From NCBI GenBank assembly GCA_900547825.1, contig URII01000013.1:1-43506 (forward strand): 43,506 bases of DNA, in the 5' to 3' direction. Every line of letters starts with the position of its first letter. The stretch's first letter is position 1. The notes beneath the pieces are model-generated. The model did no database searches. It was not told where the DNA came from and worked only from the letters and a program-made list of their open reading frames with translations. The position numbers and the translations under genes are program-made. The DNA comes from an uncultured Porphyromonadaceae bacterium (lineage in GTDB: Bacteria > Bacteroidota > Bacteroidia > Bacteroidales > Muribaculaceae). Positions 17,611 through 25,212 of this stretch are shown piece after piece.

Positions 17611-18334
17611 CCTTCTTTTTCCAGTAATATATCATAAGGAATCCGAATATCATGCCTCCGAGATGGGCGAAATGTGCCACACCGTCGTTGGCTCCGAGCC
17701 CGAGCAGCAGCTCTATGACTCCATATCCTATCACTATCCATTTGGCTTTTATAGGCACAGGGATAAAGAATAGGTAAAGCGGACGGTTGGGAAACAACAT
17801 TCCGAATGCAAGGAGTATTCCGTAAATGGCTCCGGACGCTCCGATGGTGAGATATGCTTTGTTAAGGAATACTTCCTGCCATTTGTCAAGCAGTCCGTCA
17901 GCATAGGCTTGCCGCACAGTCTCCATATCGGCCCCTGTGTTGTTCGCCACGAAATGGAACAGATCAGGCTGCCATGTCACCATCCACACCAATTCCTGTA
18001 TTATACCGGCGCCTATGCCGCATGTTATATAGAAGAACAGGAACCGCGACGATCCGAGCACCCACTCCAATGTGCGCCCGAACATCCATAGGGTGAACAT
18101 GTTGAAGAACAGATGTGCGAATGATGTGGTGGAGTGCATGAACATGTAGGTCAGAAATTGCCATGGATAAAATTCTCCGGCACTCCAGTAATGCAGACCT
18201 CCGAGCGATTCAAGGTCGAACCCTAATTTATTAGGAACTATCAGCATGGCCAGCCATACGATAATATTAATTATTAAGAGGTTCTTCGTAACCGGGGGGA
18301 TGTTGCCCCAAAATGAATTGCGTATTCCGTTCAT
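17585..18334 (-). CDS. Rhomboid family intramembrane serine protease (first of tandem pair)
   Basis: 249 residues with about six to seven membrane helices. The catalytic pair is S167 in GASGA and H224 in HFAHLGG; a HLFFNM segment near 74-79 matches the HxxxN helix of rhomboids. A soluble loop of about 45 residues (about 120-160) before the catalytic helix is a lumenal insertion. The two tandem rhomboids differ in sequence, so this is an old paralogous pair rather than a recent duplication. A -7 element (18377-18384) lies about 40 nt before the ATG. First gene of the five-gene minus-strand run. Confidence 0.93.
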   Translation of the reverse strand: MNGIRNSFWGNIPPVTKNLLIINIIVWLAMLIVPNKLGFDLESLGGLHYWSAGEFYPWQFLTYMFMHSTTSFAHLFFNMFTLWMFGRTLEWVLGSSRFLFFYITCGIGAGIIQELVWMVTWQPDLFHFVANNTGADMETVRQAYADGLLDKWQEVFLNKAYLTIGASGAIYGILLAFGMLFPNRPLYLFFIPVPIKAKWIVIGYGVIELLLGLGANDGVAHFAHLGGMIFGFLMIYYWKKKGVVHGDFY

Positions 18335-18376
18335 TGATTATTCTGTGTAGGCTGAAACAGCCGTTGATTTATACTG

Positions 18377-18384
18377 CAAAATTA
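18377..18384 (-). promoter_or_regulatory. Candidate -7 element for the rhomboid operon
   Basis: TAatTTTG on the minus strand at 18384-18377; the leader would be about 40 nt. No good -33 box is found at the usual spacing. Confidence 0.5.
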
Positions 18385-18462
18385 ACGAAAAACATCCAAT
18401 CGCCGACTCTGATCCCCAATTTTAGCGGTCGATTAGCTTTTTTTTCTGATTTTTTTGCCTTT

Positions 18463-18496
18463 GTTGTATGTTTTCCGGAGATAAACACTATATTTG
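18463..18496 (+). promoter_or_regulatory. Promoter of the HU gene
   Basis: TAtaTTTG at 18489-18496, with a GTTG at 18463-18466 (22-nt spacer) as a possible -33 box. The leader to the HU ATG is about 36 nt. Confidence 0.6.
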
Positions 18497-18534
18497 CAAA
18501 CAGTTATTACAACTCTTTCAAATTATACCGCATT

Positions 18535-18807
18535 ATGAACAAAACCGAACTCATCAGCGCTATCGCTGAAAAAGCAAACCTTTCCAAGGTCGATGCAAAA
18601 GCCGCCCTTGATGCCATGATTGAAGCAATAGGTGGGGCCCTTGAAAACAACGATAAAGTGGCTATCCTCGGCTTCGGCACATTCTCTGTAAATGAAAAAC
18701 CGGCACGCACGGGTATCAATCCGCAGACAAAGCAGAAAATTGAAATAGCAGCCCGCAAAGTGGTTAAATTCAAACCCGGTGCAGAACTTGCTGCCAAGGT
18801 TAAATAA
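18535..18807 (+). CDS. hup: HU-family DNA-binding protein
   Basis: 90 residues. MNKTELISAIAEKA at the N-terminus, the helical dimerisation part with LDAMIEAI, then GFGTFSVNEKPARTGINPQT, the beta arm that grips bent DNA, ending KFKPGAELAAKVK. It compacts the nucleoid and assists DNA bending. I chose the ATG at 18535 because upstream in-frame codons encode no HU-like sequence and lie across the promoter. Strong promoter before it and hairpin terminator after it; it is transcribed alone. Confidence 0.96.
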   Translation: MNKTELISAIAEKANLSKVDAKAALDAMIEAIGGALENNDKVAILGFGTFSVNEKPARTGINPQTKQKIEIAARKVVKFKPGAELAAKVK

Positions 18808-18829
18808 TATCAGGTATATGACCTTATAT

Positions 18830-18859
18830 AAAAGGTGAGCCTATACAGGCCCACCTTTT
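18830..18859 (+). terminator. Terminator of the HU gene
   Basis: A 12-bp stem (18830-18841 with 18848-18859, AAAAGGTGAGCC against GGCCCACCTTTT, one A-C mismatch) has a 6-nt loop and a following T-rich run. The stem's A-rich 5' side means it could also work for the minus-strand membrane protein gene ending at 18882. Confidence 0.75.
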
Positions 18860-18881
18860 ATTGTATTATGTGACAGGGTTT

Positions 18882-19493
18882 TTATTCTGTTTTTCTAAGA
18901 TCATCGATTTCAGCTATTGCAGTTTCGTCTATTCCTTGCATTTTATTATAGATGGCGAAAGCTACTGTTATGCCTACTGCGAATAAAGCTACTGTTATGC
19001 CTACCGGAATCCACGGATTTATCTCGGCATGACTCAGTGCCTTGCAGTATATCTCATACTCCAACCATATAATCCAGCATATCAGCAGGGGTATTTCGAT
19101 AGCCATCTGCTGGCGGCGCATTTTCTTTTGTTTGATCAGCCGTTCTTTCAATTCGATCAAGGGCATTGTGGCGGAATTATCTTCTTTAAGGCGGTTGATT
19201 ATTACATCCCATACAACATCAGTTGCTATCATAATCATAGAGATTATAATGAATGGCCAGCTTATGCCCCATCCTCCACGCATACCAACCATAAAGAGGA
19301 AAAGAAGGGGAATAATGGCATAGACTTCAATTTTTACAAACCTTTTATTCCAGGATAATTTTTTTGCCATAGCCTGCCTGATGCACATGTCACTGAATAT
19401 TTTCTGGGCCTGTAGAGCTTCGCGGAGATCTTTCATCTCTTCCCGTATCTGTTCTAATTCGTGATTGTCGGTGTTATATGATTTATTTTCCAT
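18882..19493 (-). CDS. Four-helix membrane protein paired with ECF sigma factor
   Basis: 203 residues. A charged N-terminal cytoplasmic segment (about 1-45, Glu/Lys-rich helix) precedes four hydrophobic helices (about 57-72, 75-95, 130-148, 162-184), with a basic loop in between and a short acidic tail. It starts 11 nt after the sigma factor stop, the position normally held by an anti-sigma factor, but I see no zinc-binding HxxxCxxC anti-sigma motif and no FecR domain. It may be an atypical anti-sigma factor holding the sigma factor at the membrane (inference). No function known to me. Confidence 0.75.
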   Translation of the reverse strand: MENKSYNTDNHELEQIREEMKDLREALQAQKIFSDMCIRQAMAKKLSWNKRFVKIEVYAIIPLLFLFMVGMRGGWGISWPFIIISMIMIATDVVWDVIINRLKEDNSATMPLIELKERLIKQKKMRRQQMAIEIPLLICWIIWLEYEIYCKALSHAEINPWIPVGITVALFAVGITVAFAIYNKMQGIDETAIAEIDDLRKTE

Positions 19494-19504
19494 CTTATTT
19501 TTAG

Positions 19505-19990
19505 TTATTCGGTTATATTCAATTTTTTAAGCTTTTCACGTATCCTCACCAGACGCACTCCGACAGCTTTGGCGCTTATTCCTATGATAGCCCCGATTTC
19601 CTCATAGGGCATATCTTCAAGCCATAGCAGAACTATGGCGCGGTCGAAAGGTTCAAGCATCTGGATCCTGCGGTGAAGCAAATGGGAGCTACGTCCTTCG
19701 CATGTTTCCTCCGACAATATTCTCGAATCGATTTCCAGTGGACTGTATAAGGGCGATTTCTTTTTCTTGCGGTCGAAAGAGATGCAGGTATTCAGTGTGA
19801 TGCGGTACACCCATGTGTGCAGTGAGCTTTCTTTACGGAATTTCGGAAGTCCGAGCCATAGATTTATCAGCGTATCCTGTGCCAGATCATCGGCTCCGGC
19901 TTTGTCGGGGGCAAACATGAGGCAGATTGAGTAGATCGTGCCCTTCTCTTGTTGGACAATGTTTTCAAATGTGGTTTTCAGTTCATCCAT
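19505..19990 (-). CDS. ECF-type RNA polymerase sigma factor
   Basis: 161 residues from the ATG at 19990 (MDELKTTFENIV). Region 2 is visible as GADDLAQDTLINLWLGLPKFR with the following WVYRITLNTCISF; region 4 is the HTH near LEDMPYEEIGAIIGISAKAVGVRLVRIREKL. A longer frame from 20026 would add 12 residues with no match to sigma factors. It is followed at 11 nt by a four-helix membrane protein and is divergent from ferritin. Stress or envelope response is likely for such systems, but the signal is unknown. Confidence 0.92.
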   Translation of the reverse strand: MDELKTTFENIVQQEKGTIYSICLMFAPDKAGADDLAQDTLINLWLGLPKFRKESSLHTWVYRITLNTCISFDRKKKKSPLYSPLEIDSRILSEETCEGRSSHLLHRRIQMLEPFDRAIVLLWLEDMPYEEIGAIIGISAKAVGVRLVRIREKLKKLNITE

Positions 19991-20041
19991 TTTTGTTTTA
20001 GTGAATTGTTTGCATCTTAGACGCAATCTGTGCGGGAAAGC

Positions 20042-20089
20042 TACACAAAGGTATCAAAATTTATTTTGAATTTTCGCGGCCTTTGTGTA
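20042..20089. promoter_or_regulatory. Inverted repeat between sigma factor and ferritin genes
   Basis: TACACAAAGG (20042-20051) and CCTTTGTGTA (20080-20089) are perfect 10-bp inverted copies 28 nt apart. The left arm overlaps the outward minus-strand -7 box TAccTTTG (20053-20046) and the right arm overlaps the start of the ferritin -7 box. It could be an operator for a dimeric regulator acting on both genes. Confidence 0.45.
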
Positions 20090-20095
20090 AGTTTG
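20065..20095 (+). promoter_or_regulatory. Promoter of ferritin
   Basis: TTTG at 20065-20068, a 19-nt spacer, then TAagTTTG at 20088-20095: an exact Bacteroidota-type promoter. The leader to the ATG at 20155 is about 57 nt. Confidence 0.78.
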
Positions 20096-20154
20096 CACCT
20101 GCGAAAGCGCTATACCGATTATCGGAATAAATCAACCTTTAAAATAAAATCAAG

Positions 20155-20673
20155 ATGTTAAGCGAAAAAATGCAAGCTGCCATCAATGAGCAGATTAACG
20201 CTGAGTTGTGGTCGGCTTATCTTTATCTTTCAATGGGCATGAAGTTCGAGAATGCGGGACTGCCCGGTGTGGCCAACTGGTTCAAGATCCAGTTCAAGGA
20301 AGAACAGGCACATGCCGAGATTTTCATGAATTATGTGAACCAGCGCGGAGGCCGCGTAATTCTCAAACCTATAGCCGAGGTTCCTTCTGATTGGGCTACT
20401 CCCCTGGATGCATTCAAGGATACATTGGCTCACGAACGTAAAGTTACTGCTTTGATAAACGATCTTTACGCACTTGCCGAATCCGAGCATGATTATGCCA
20501 CCCGCGAAAGCCTCACATGGTTTGTTTCCGAGCAGGTGGAAGAGGAAGAGACCGCTCAGCAGCTCATCGACAAGTTCACCCTTATAGGAAACGACGGAAT
20601 GGGCCTCTATATGCTTGATCAGGAGCTTGGAGCCCGCACTTATAATGCTCCTTCTATTCTTGCCGGAGCCTGA
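20155..20673 (+). CDS. ftn: Ferritin (non-heme iron storage)
   Basis: 172 residues of the bacterial ferritin fold: four long helices that assemble into a 24-mer cage storing ferric iron. Ferroxidase ligands are visible in conserved places: INAELWSAYLYLSM (E17 and Tyr), FKEEQAHAEIF (E50 and H53), and WFVSEQVEEEETAQ. Full length for FtnA-type proteins. Transcribed from a strong promoter and closed by a hairpin. In Bacteroides, ferritin is controlled by OxyR; here an inverted repeat overlaps the promoter, but I cannot tell the regulator. Confidence 0.95.
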   Translation: MLSEKMQAAINEQINAELWSAYLYLSMGMKFENAGLPGVANWFKIQFKEEQAHAEIFMNYVNQRGGRVILKPIAEVPSDWATPLDAFKDTLAHERKVTALINDLYALAESEHDYATRESLTWFVSEQVEEEETAQQLIDKFTLIGNDGMGLYMLDQELGARTYNAPSILAGA

Positions 20674-20697
20674 TCCTATAGGCTGAGAGATATTCAT

Positions 20698-20732
20698 AAC
20701 GCGGGGTTCCTTGTCGTGAGGTGCCCCGCGTT
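20698..20732 (+). terminator. Terminator of ferritin
   Basis: aacgcgggg (20698-20706) pairs perfectly with ccccgcgtt (20724-20732), GC-rich, followed by a T-rich tail (gtatttgt). Confidence 0.75.
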
Positions 20733-20735
20733 GTA

Positions 20736-20767
20736 TTTGTCCGTTTGAGCCATATTGTTTACCTTTG
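20736..20767 (+). promoter_or_regulatory. Promoter of the flippase-kdsB-M16 operon
   Basis: TTTG at 20736-20739, 20-nt spacer, TAccTTTG at 20760-20767. The leader is about 17 nt. The -33 box directly abuts the ferritin terminator. Confidence 0.75.
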
Positions 20768-20786
20768 GTGATAATTTCAATAGCTG

Positions 20787-21872
20787 ATGGATTCCACCGA
20801 AAAACAGAAAATGAACCGGGAAACTTCCCGCAAGAGTCTTTTATGGAAAACCATGCTACCTGTTCTGATAGGAGCAGCTGTGGCGTGGTGGCTTTTCCGT
20901 GATGAATTCAGCGCTGATGTGTGGCAGTCGATACGTTGGGACAGATCGGTGGCTTTCGGGCTTGTTCTGGCTATATTGGCGGGCATAGGCCGCGACTTTG
21001 GCATGACGTGGCGGTTCCGTGAACTTACGGACCGGAAGCTTACATGGGGCAATGCCACCAATGTGTGTATGCTTTGGGAATTTACCTCGGCTGTGACTCC
21101 CTCGGCTGTGGGCGGAAGTGCTCTTGGCATGTTTTTTCTTAATTCGTATGGAATAAGCATGGGATGTGCCACGACTCTTATCCTGACCACACTGATTCTG
21201 GATGAGGGATTTTTTGTCGCGGCCGTTCCGTTGGCCATGCTGATCTGTGATCCCGGAGAGCTGTTCGGCTTTGCCGGTTCGGACCATGCCTTTTTTACAA
21301 GCCTTAAAGGTGTGTTCTGGCTTGTATATGCCGGCATTGCGGCATATACGCTTCTCCTTGTGCTTGGAGTTCTTGTAAAGCCGCATCTCATACGCAGGTT
21401 CCTTATGTGGCTGTTCGGTATGCGGTGGCTGCGTCGTTGGAGTGGGGGAGTCGACCGCCTTACCTCGAATATGGTGGAGGCAAGCCATTCACTGCGGAGC
21501 AATAACGCCATGTGGTGGATAAGGGTTTCTGCGGCCACTTGCGTATCATGGATTTCGCGGTTTCTGATGGTAAACGCATTGTTTTTTGCATTTGCTCCCT
21601 ATGCTTCCCAGCTTGTTGTGTTCTGCCGTCAGGTAGTTGTGTGGGTTATCCTTATGGTTTCGCCTACTCCCGGCGGAAGCGGCGTGAGCGAATGGCTGTT
21701 CACGGAATATTATGGCGACATGCTCCATATAGCAGGACTGGCGGTGCTGATAGCATTGTTCTGGCGCGTGCTCAGTTATTATGTGTATCTGCTCATAGGG
21801 GCCGGAGTGTTGCCGGCCTGGATACGCCGTAAGGTTCGTAAACGGGCCGCTGAATCTAACGATAAACAATAA
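20787..21872 (+). CDS. Flippase-like membrane protein (lysylphosphatidylglycerol synthase TM region family)
   Basis: 361 residues with about eight membrane helices. Family landmarks are WEFTSAVTPSAVGGSALGMFFL near 93-114 and MVSPTPGGSGVSEW near 290. It matches the transmembrane domain of lysyl-PG synthase (UPF0104/YbhN type) but lacks the cytoplasmic aminoacyl transfer domain, so it is likely to move or sense lipids rather than lysinylate them. It begins an operon with kdsB (8 nt gap), so a part in envelope lipid or LPS handling is plausible. Confidence 0.88.
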   Translation: MDSTEKQKMNRETSRKSLLWKTMLPVLIGAAVAWWLFRDEFSADVWQSIRWDRSVAFGLVLAILAGIGRDFGMTWRFRELTDRKLTWGNATNVCMLWEFTSAVTPSAVGGSALGMFFLNSYGISMGCATTLILTTLILDEGFFVAAVPLAMLICDPGELFGFAGSDHAFFTSLKGVFWLVYAGIAAYTLLLVLGVLVKPHLIRRFLMWLFGMRWLRRWSGGVDRLTSNMVEASHSLRSNNAMWWIRVSAATCVSWISRFLMVNALFFAFAPYASQLVVFCRQVVVWVILMVSPTPGGSGVSEWLFTEYYGDMLHIAGLAVLIALFWRVLSYYVYLLIGAGVLPAWIRRKVRKRAAESNDKQ

Positions 21873-21880
21873 AACACTAT

Positions 21881-22636
21881 ATGGAAATGGAATTTATAGC
21901 TATTATTCCTGCCCGTTACGGGTCTTCGCGGTTTCCGGGCAAACCGCTTGCCGATTTAGGCGGCATGACGGTGATAGAACGGGTCTACCGTCAGGCTGCC
22001 AAGGCTGTTGACCGTGTGGCTGTGGCCACTGACGATACCCGTATTGCCGAAGCTGTCGAAGCGTTCGGCGGAACGGCTGTCATGACTTCACCTGACCACC
22101 AGAGCGGCACTGACCGCTGCATGGAGGCATGGCGAACGCTTGGCGGTGTGGGCGACGTGGTTATCAATGTGCAGGGTGACGAACCGTTTGTCCGGCCTGA
22201 GCAGATACGCACGCTGATGGCATGTTTCGATGCACCTGAAACAGATATAGCCACACTTGCCCGGCCTGTGGCTTCCGGCACTCCTTATGAAGTGATAGCC
22301 AATCCTAACCGGCCGAAGGTCACTGTTGATTCACGAATGAATGCATTGCTTTTCAGCCGTTCTGTAATTCCGTATGTGCGTGGTGTCGAGCCGGATGAAT
22401 GGACGTCACATTTCAATTATCTGCTTCATGTGGGTATGTATGCCTACCGTAGCGAAGTGCTGGAACGGATAAGTTCGCTTCCGCGTTCACCGCTTGAAAC
22501 CGTGGAGTCGTTGGAACAGCTGCGCTGGCTTCAGGCAGGTTTCAGAATACGGGTCGGGCTTACTGACTGTGAGACAATCGGTATCGACACGCCCGAAGAT
22601 CTTATGCGAGCAAAGGAATATATAGCGTCTCTCTGA
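21881..22636 (+). CDS. kdsB: 3-deoxy-manno-octulosonate cytidylyltransferase (CMP-KDO synthetase)
   Basis: 251 residues. Activates KDO with CTP to CMP-KDO for the inner core of lipopolysaccharide. Diagnostic motifs: IPARYGSSRFPGKPLAD at 9-25, a VATDD turn, TSPDHQSGTDR, NVQGDEPF (metal and nucleotide binding), and a terminal IGIDTPEDL. Full length for KdsB. It lies 8 nt after a lipid-flippase-like gene and 15 nt before an M16-family gene. Confidence 0.96.
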   Translation: MEMEFIAIIPARYGSSRFPGKPLADLGGMTVIERVYRQAAKAVDRVAVATDDTRIAEAVEAFGGTAVMTSPDHQSGTDRCMEAWRTLGGVGDVVINVQGDEPFVRPEQIRTLMACFDAPETDIATLARPVASGTPYEVIANPNRPKVTVDSRMNALLFSRSVIPYVRGVEPDEWTSHFNYLLHVGMYAYRSEVLERISSLPRSPLETVESLEQLRWLQAGFRIRVGLTDCETIGIDTPEDLMRAKEYIASL

Positions 22637-22651
22637 AAAAATAGTATACAT

Positions 22652-23929
22652 ATGATTGATCGGTCAATACCTCTTGAGGTGCGGGATATCTGTCTCGGCT
22701 CCATGCCTGAACCGGATGTTACGGTGCTGCCTAACGGTATCACACTCCACACATTTGCATCCGGAAATGTCGGCGTGTGCCGTCTGTCGGTTGTAATTCA
22801 GGGCGGTGAGGCTGAAGCCCCGTCGGCACCATTGGCCAAGCTGTCGGCACAGATGCTTACCGAGGGTGCGGGTGGTATGACCGGAGCGGAAGTGGCCGAG
22901 AGCCTCGACTATAACGGCGCATGGATCACCTCTAAATCTGACAGCCACCATAGATCGGTTACACTTTTCTCATTGACGCGCAACCTTAAGCCGCTGTTGC
23001 CGTTGATTTCCGATATGGTGTTCATGCCCCGGTTCGACGAGGGCGAGTTTGAGGTGTATCGTGAGCGTATGGCTCAGGCATTGGACACTGATCTTACAAA
23101 ACCATCATATGTTGCGGCCAAAGGGGCTGAATGTGCTTTTTTCGGGCATGGTCATCCGTTTTCCCGTGAGGTGTCGCCTCAGGATATACGACGGTTGACC
23201 ACGGAGGCTGCGGCTGAGTTCCACCGAACGGCGTTGAACGGTAAGAATATTCATGTTTTCCTTGCAGGCAATTTCGATGACAGATTGCGTCAGGAAATAG
23301 CTGATTTCTGGGGTGCGGTAGATGCTATGGGATCAGGCCACAGTTTGTTGCTTGAACCTCCGCGGATTACGGCAGATCGAGGACGCAGGATTCATATTCC
23401 CGTTTCCGGGGCTGTTCAGAGCGCTATAAATATTATGATCCCTGCCATTATGAGGACCGATCCTGATTATGAGGCATTGCGTATCACCGTTATTGGCCTT
23501 GGCGGATATTTCGGCAGCCGGCTCATGGCAAATATCAGAGAAGACAAGGGCATGACTTATGGCATAAGTGCCTCCTTGCTGGGTTATCATGAGGCCGGAG
23601 CGGTTTCCATTACCACGCAGGCCGATGCGGATTATGTGGATGATGTCGTTAAGGAAGTGGAACGTGAGCTGGATCGTATGGCTTCCGGCGATTTTTCCAC
23701 GGATGAGTTGCAGCGGCTCCGTAATTATGTTTCATTGGTGCTCGCATCGCAATTGGACTCCCCATTCTCCATTATAGACTATCATGAATCACATATCACG
23801 GCGGGTACTCCAGCCGATTATTTCCAACGACAGATTGATGCGTTGAAAAATCTTGACGCCCGGCGCATAGCTGAACTCAGCCGGCGTTATCTGGTCCCGT
23901 CACGAATGGTAGTTGTCACTGCCGGATGA
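22652..23929 (+). CDS. M16 (pitrilysin/insulinase) family protein lacking the HxxEH motif
   Basis: 425 residues with two M16 halves. The first half has no zinc-binding HxxEH; where it should be the sequence reads KLSAQMLTEGAGGMTGAE. The second half keeps the R/Y-type segment GGYFGSRLMANIREDKGMTYG (about 290-310), the feature of the non-catalytic partner in bacterial M16B pairs and mitochondrial processing peptidase. No signal peptide is visible. Normally a catalytic HxxEH protein is encoded next to it, but here the neighbours are kdsB and a convergent merR, so its partner must be elsewhere or it acts alone. Confidence 0.88.
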   Translation: MIDRSIPLEVRDICLGSMPEPDVTVLPNGITLHTFASGNVGVCRLSVVIQGGEAEAPSAPLAKLSAQMLTEGAGGMTGAEVAESLDYNGAWITSKSDSHHRSVTLFSLTRNLKPLLPLISDMVFMPRFDEGEFEVYRERMAQALDTDLTKPSYVAAKGAECAFFGHGHPFSREVSPQDIRRLTTEAAAEFHRTALNGKNIHVFLAGNFDDRLRQEIADFWGAVDAMGSGHSLLLEPPRITADRGRRIHIPVSGAVQSAINIMIPAIMRTDPDYEALRITVIGLGGYFGSRLMANIREDKGMTYGISASLLGYHEAGAVSITTQADADYVDDVVKEVERELDRMASGDFSTDELQRLRNYVSLVLASQLDSPFSIIDYHESHITAGTPADYFQRQIDALKNLDARRIAELSRRYLVPSRMVVVTAG

Positions 23930-23952
23930 CTTTAGCCATCGGATTTGTGTAT

Positions 23953-24282
23953 CTATTTGATTGAGTCGATAAGGGCGGTGAGCCGGTTGCGTATTTCGGT
24001 AAGTCGGGTCAGTGCATCGGTATGACGGCTCACACCTGTAGGATTTGATCTGAGTTCGGCTAATGCGGCTTCGATCTTAAGTCCGCGTGTGCGCAGCAGA
24101 TATTGGATCATGCGCAGGCGGTGAAGCTGTGCAGGAGTATAGAGCCGCCGTCCTGTTGCAGTCCGTTCCGGTTTAAGCCGTGGAAAATGGCGCTCCCAGA
24201 ACCGCAGTGTGGATGCGGGTTCTCCAAGGAGTTCGGACACTTCGCTTATACGGTAATATTTTTTGTCAATGGAGTCTTTCAC
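23953..24282 (-). CDS. MerR-family transcriptional regulator
   Basis: About 109 residues from a GTG at 24282. The winged HTH is clear: KKYYRISEVSELLGEPASTLRFWERHFPRL, then ERTATGRRLYTPAQLHRLRMI, followed by a helical dimerisation part. No C-terminal effector domain and no cysteine metal site. I chose the GTG because relatives begin close to KKYYRISEV and because a promoter -7 box lies at 24295-24288; an in-frame ATG at 24318 would start upstream of that box. It converges on the M16 gene with a 23-nt gap. Targets unknown. Confidence 0.85.
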   Translation of the reverse strand: MKDSIDKKYYRISEVSELLGEPASTLRFWERHFPRLKPERTATGRRLYTPAQLHRLRMIQYLLRTRGLKIEAALAELRSNPTGVSRHTDALTRLTEIRNRLTALIDSIK

Positions 24283-24287
24283 GTATG

Positions 24288-24318
24288 CAAATATACATTC
24301 CCGCCTTGAATCCTGCAA
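24288..24318 (-). promoter_or_regulatory. Promoter of merR, overlapping possible longer start
   Basis: On the minus strand GTTG, a 20-nt spacer, then TAtaTTTG at 24295-24288. The -7 box ends 5 nt before the GTG at 24282, so the transcript would have almost no leader. Confidence 0.5.
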
Positions 24319-24332
24319 CTATGGCTCTTTTG

Positions 24333-25160
24333 TTATTTCTCTACCAAAGCGTGTACGGCAAACGAGCCGGCTGTAGGAATGGACTCCCATTTTCCGAAGG
24401 AATGGAAATTGAAGCATCCGGCCATTACAGTGGATTTTATGTCTATCACCCGGCCATGGAAAGGTTCGAGAAATTCGAATTCAACCATAGTGTCACCAGT
24501 GATCATCAGCGGTTCTGGCAGAGTGTAGGTGAATCTTCCGTTATCGTCCAATTCCTCTTTGCGGTAAGTAAAAATGATCTCACGTTCCGATACATTGGTC
24601 CACTCACCGTTCTTTTTATTGTATATATTGAGGCGGAATGGCATTCGTTCCACACTGTTTTCTCGCTGTATCCAGCCCATACTTACAGATTTTATCCACG
24701 CGCGTTTGCCTACCTTGCATCTCACACCTATTCCCGTGCCCTCAGGATGTCCGGATCCTACCTGTACTTCAAAAAAACCTCCCATTCCGGTGCGCCCGAA
24801 CGTCTTTGCCTTTACTTTTGGAGCAGTGACTTCAACCGATTGCAGTGAATGAGGGTTGGCTTGGAGGCTGATTGTGGCAGAGTCGCCCATGCTACGGAGA
24901 TTGGTGACAGTCAGGTGAACCGGTATGTATCCTATTGAGGAGACCATTACTGTGTCGGAGGATGATATGCCGGTCAATCTGAAGTCAAACCTGCCGGTGG
25001 AATCTGCAAGACTGCCTGCATGGCGGGCGGGAACGGAGATTGTAGCATACGGAATACGTTTCCCAGAAGTGTCGGTTACAAACCCTCTGAAATGTGTATG
25101 GGATGATGCGTGAATCAGGGCTGTTGTAATATATAACGCTATACAAAGTGTAATTCTCAT
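24333..25160 (-). CDS. Secreted carboxypeptidase-like regulatory domain protein
   Basis: 275 residues from the ATG at 25160. A signal peptide (about 1-20, ending HASS) is followed by a CarboxypepD_reg-like beta-sandwich (about 24-105: FRGFVTDTSGKRIPYATISVP, DSTGRFDFRL, SSIGYIPVHL), the plug-associated fold common in Bacteroidota surface proteins. The remaining about 160 residues are beta-rich with no family I know and no TonB-dependent barrel. An upstream in-frame extension to 25277 would run across the promoter and lacks a proper signal start. The surface or periplasmic role is undefined. Confidence 0.83.
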   Translation of the reverse strand: MRITLCIALYITTALIHASSHTHFRGFVTDTSGKRIPYATISVPARHAGSLADSTGRFDFRLTGISSSDTVMVSSIGYIPVHLTVTNLRSMGDSATISLQANPHSLQSVEVTAPKVKAKTFGRTGMGGFFEVQVGSGHPEGTGIGVRCKVGKRAWIKSVSMGWIQRENSVERMPFRLNIYNKKNGEWTNVSEREIIFTYRKEELDDNGRFTYTLPEPLMITGDTMVEFEFLEPFHGRVIDIKSTVMAGCFNFHSFGKWESIPTAGSFAVHALVEK

Positions 25161-25193
25161 AAAAACAAGTTGGCTGATGATACTAAACTGTGG

Positions 25194-25201
25194 CAAATTT
25201 A
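25194..25201 (-). promoter_or_regulatory. Candidate -7 element for the carboxypeptidase-like gene
   Basis: TAaaTTTG on the minus strand at 25201-25194, about 31 nt from the ATG at 25160. A TTTC lies 17 nt upstream. Confidence 0.5.
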
Positions 25202-25212
25202 GACCGTTTGCT

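Noticed and set aside
20856..21488. Long open frame (210 codons) antisense to the flippase gene
   Set aside because: Its protein is rich in His, Lys, Arg and Pro with no domain, as expected from the opposite strand of a hydrophobic membrane protein gene.
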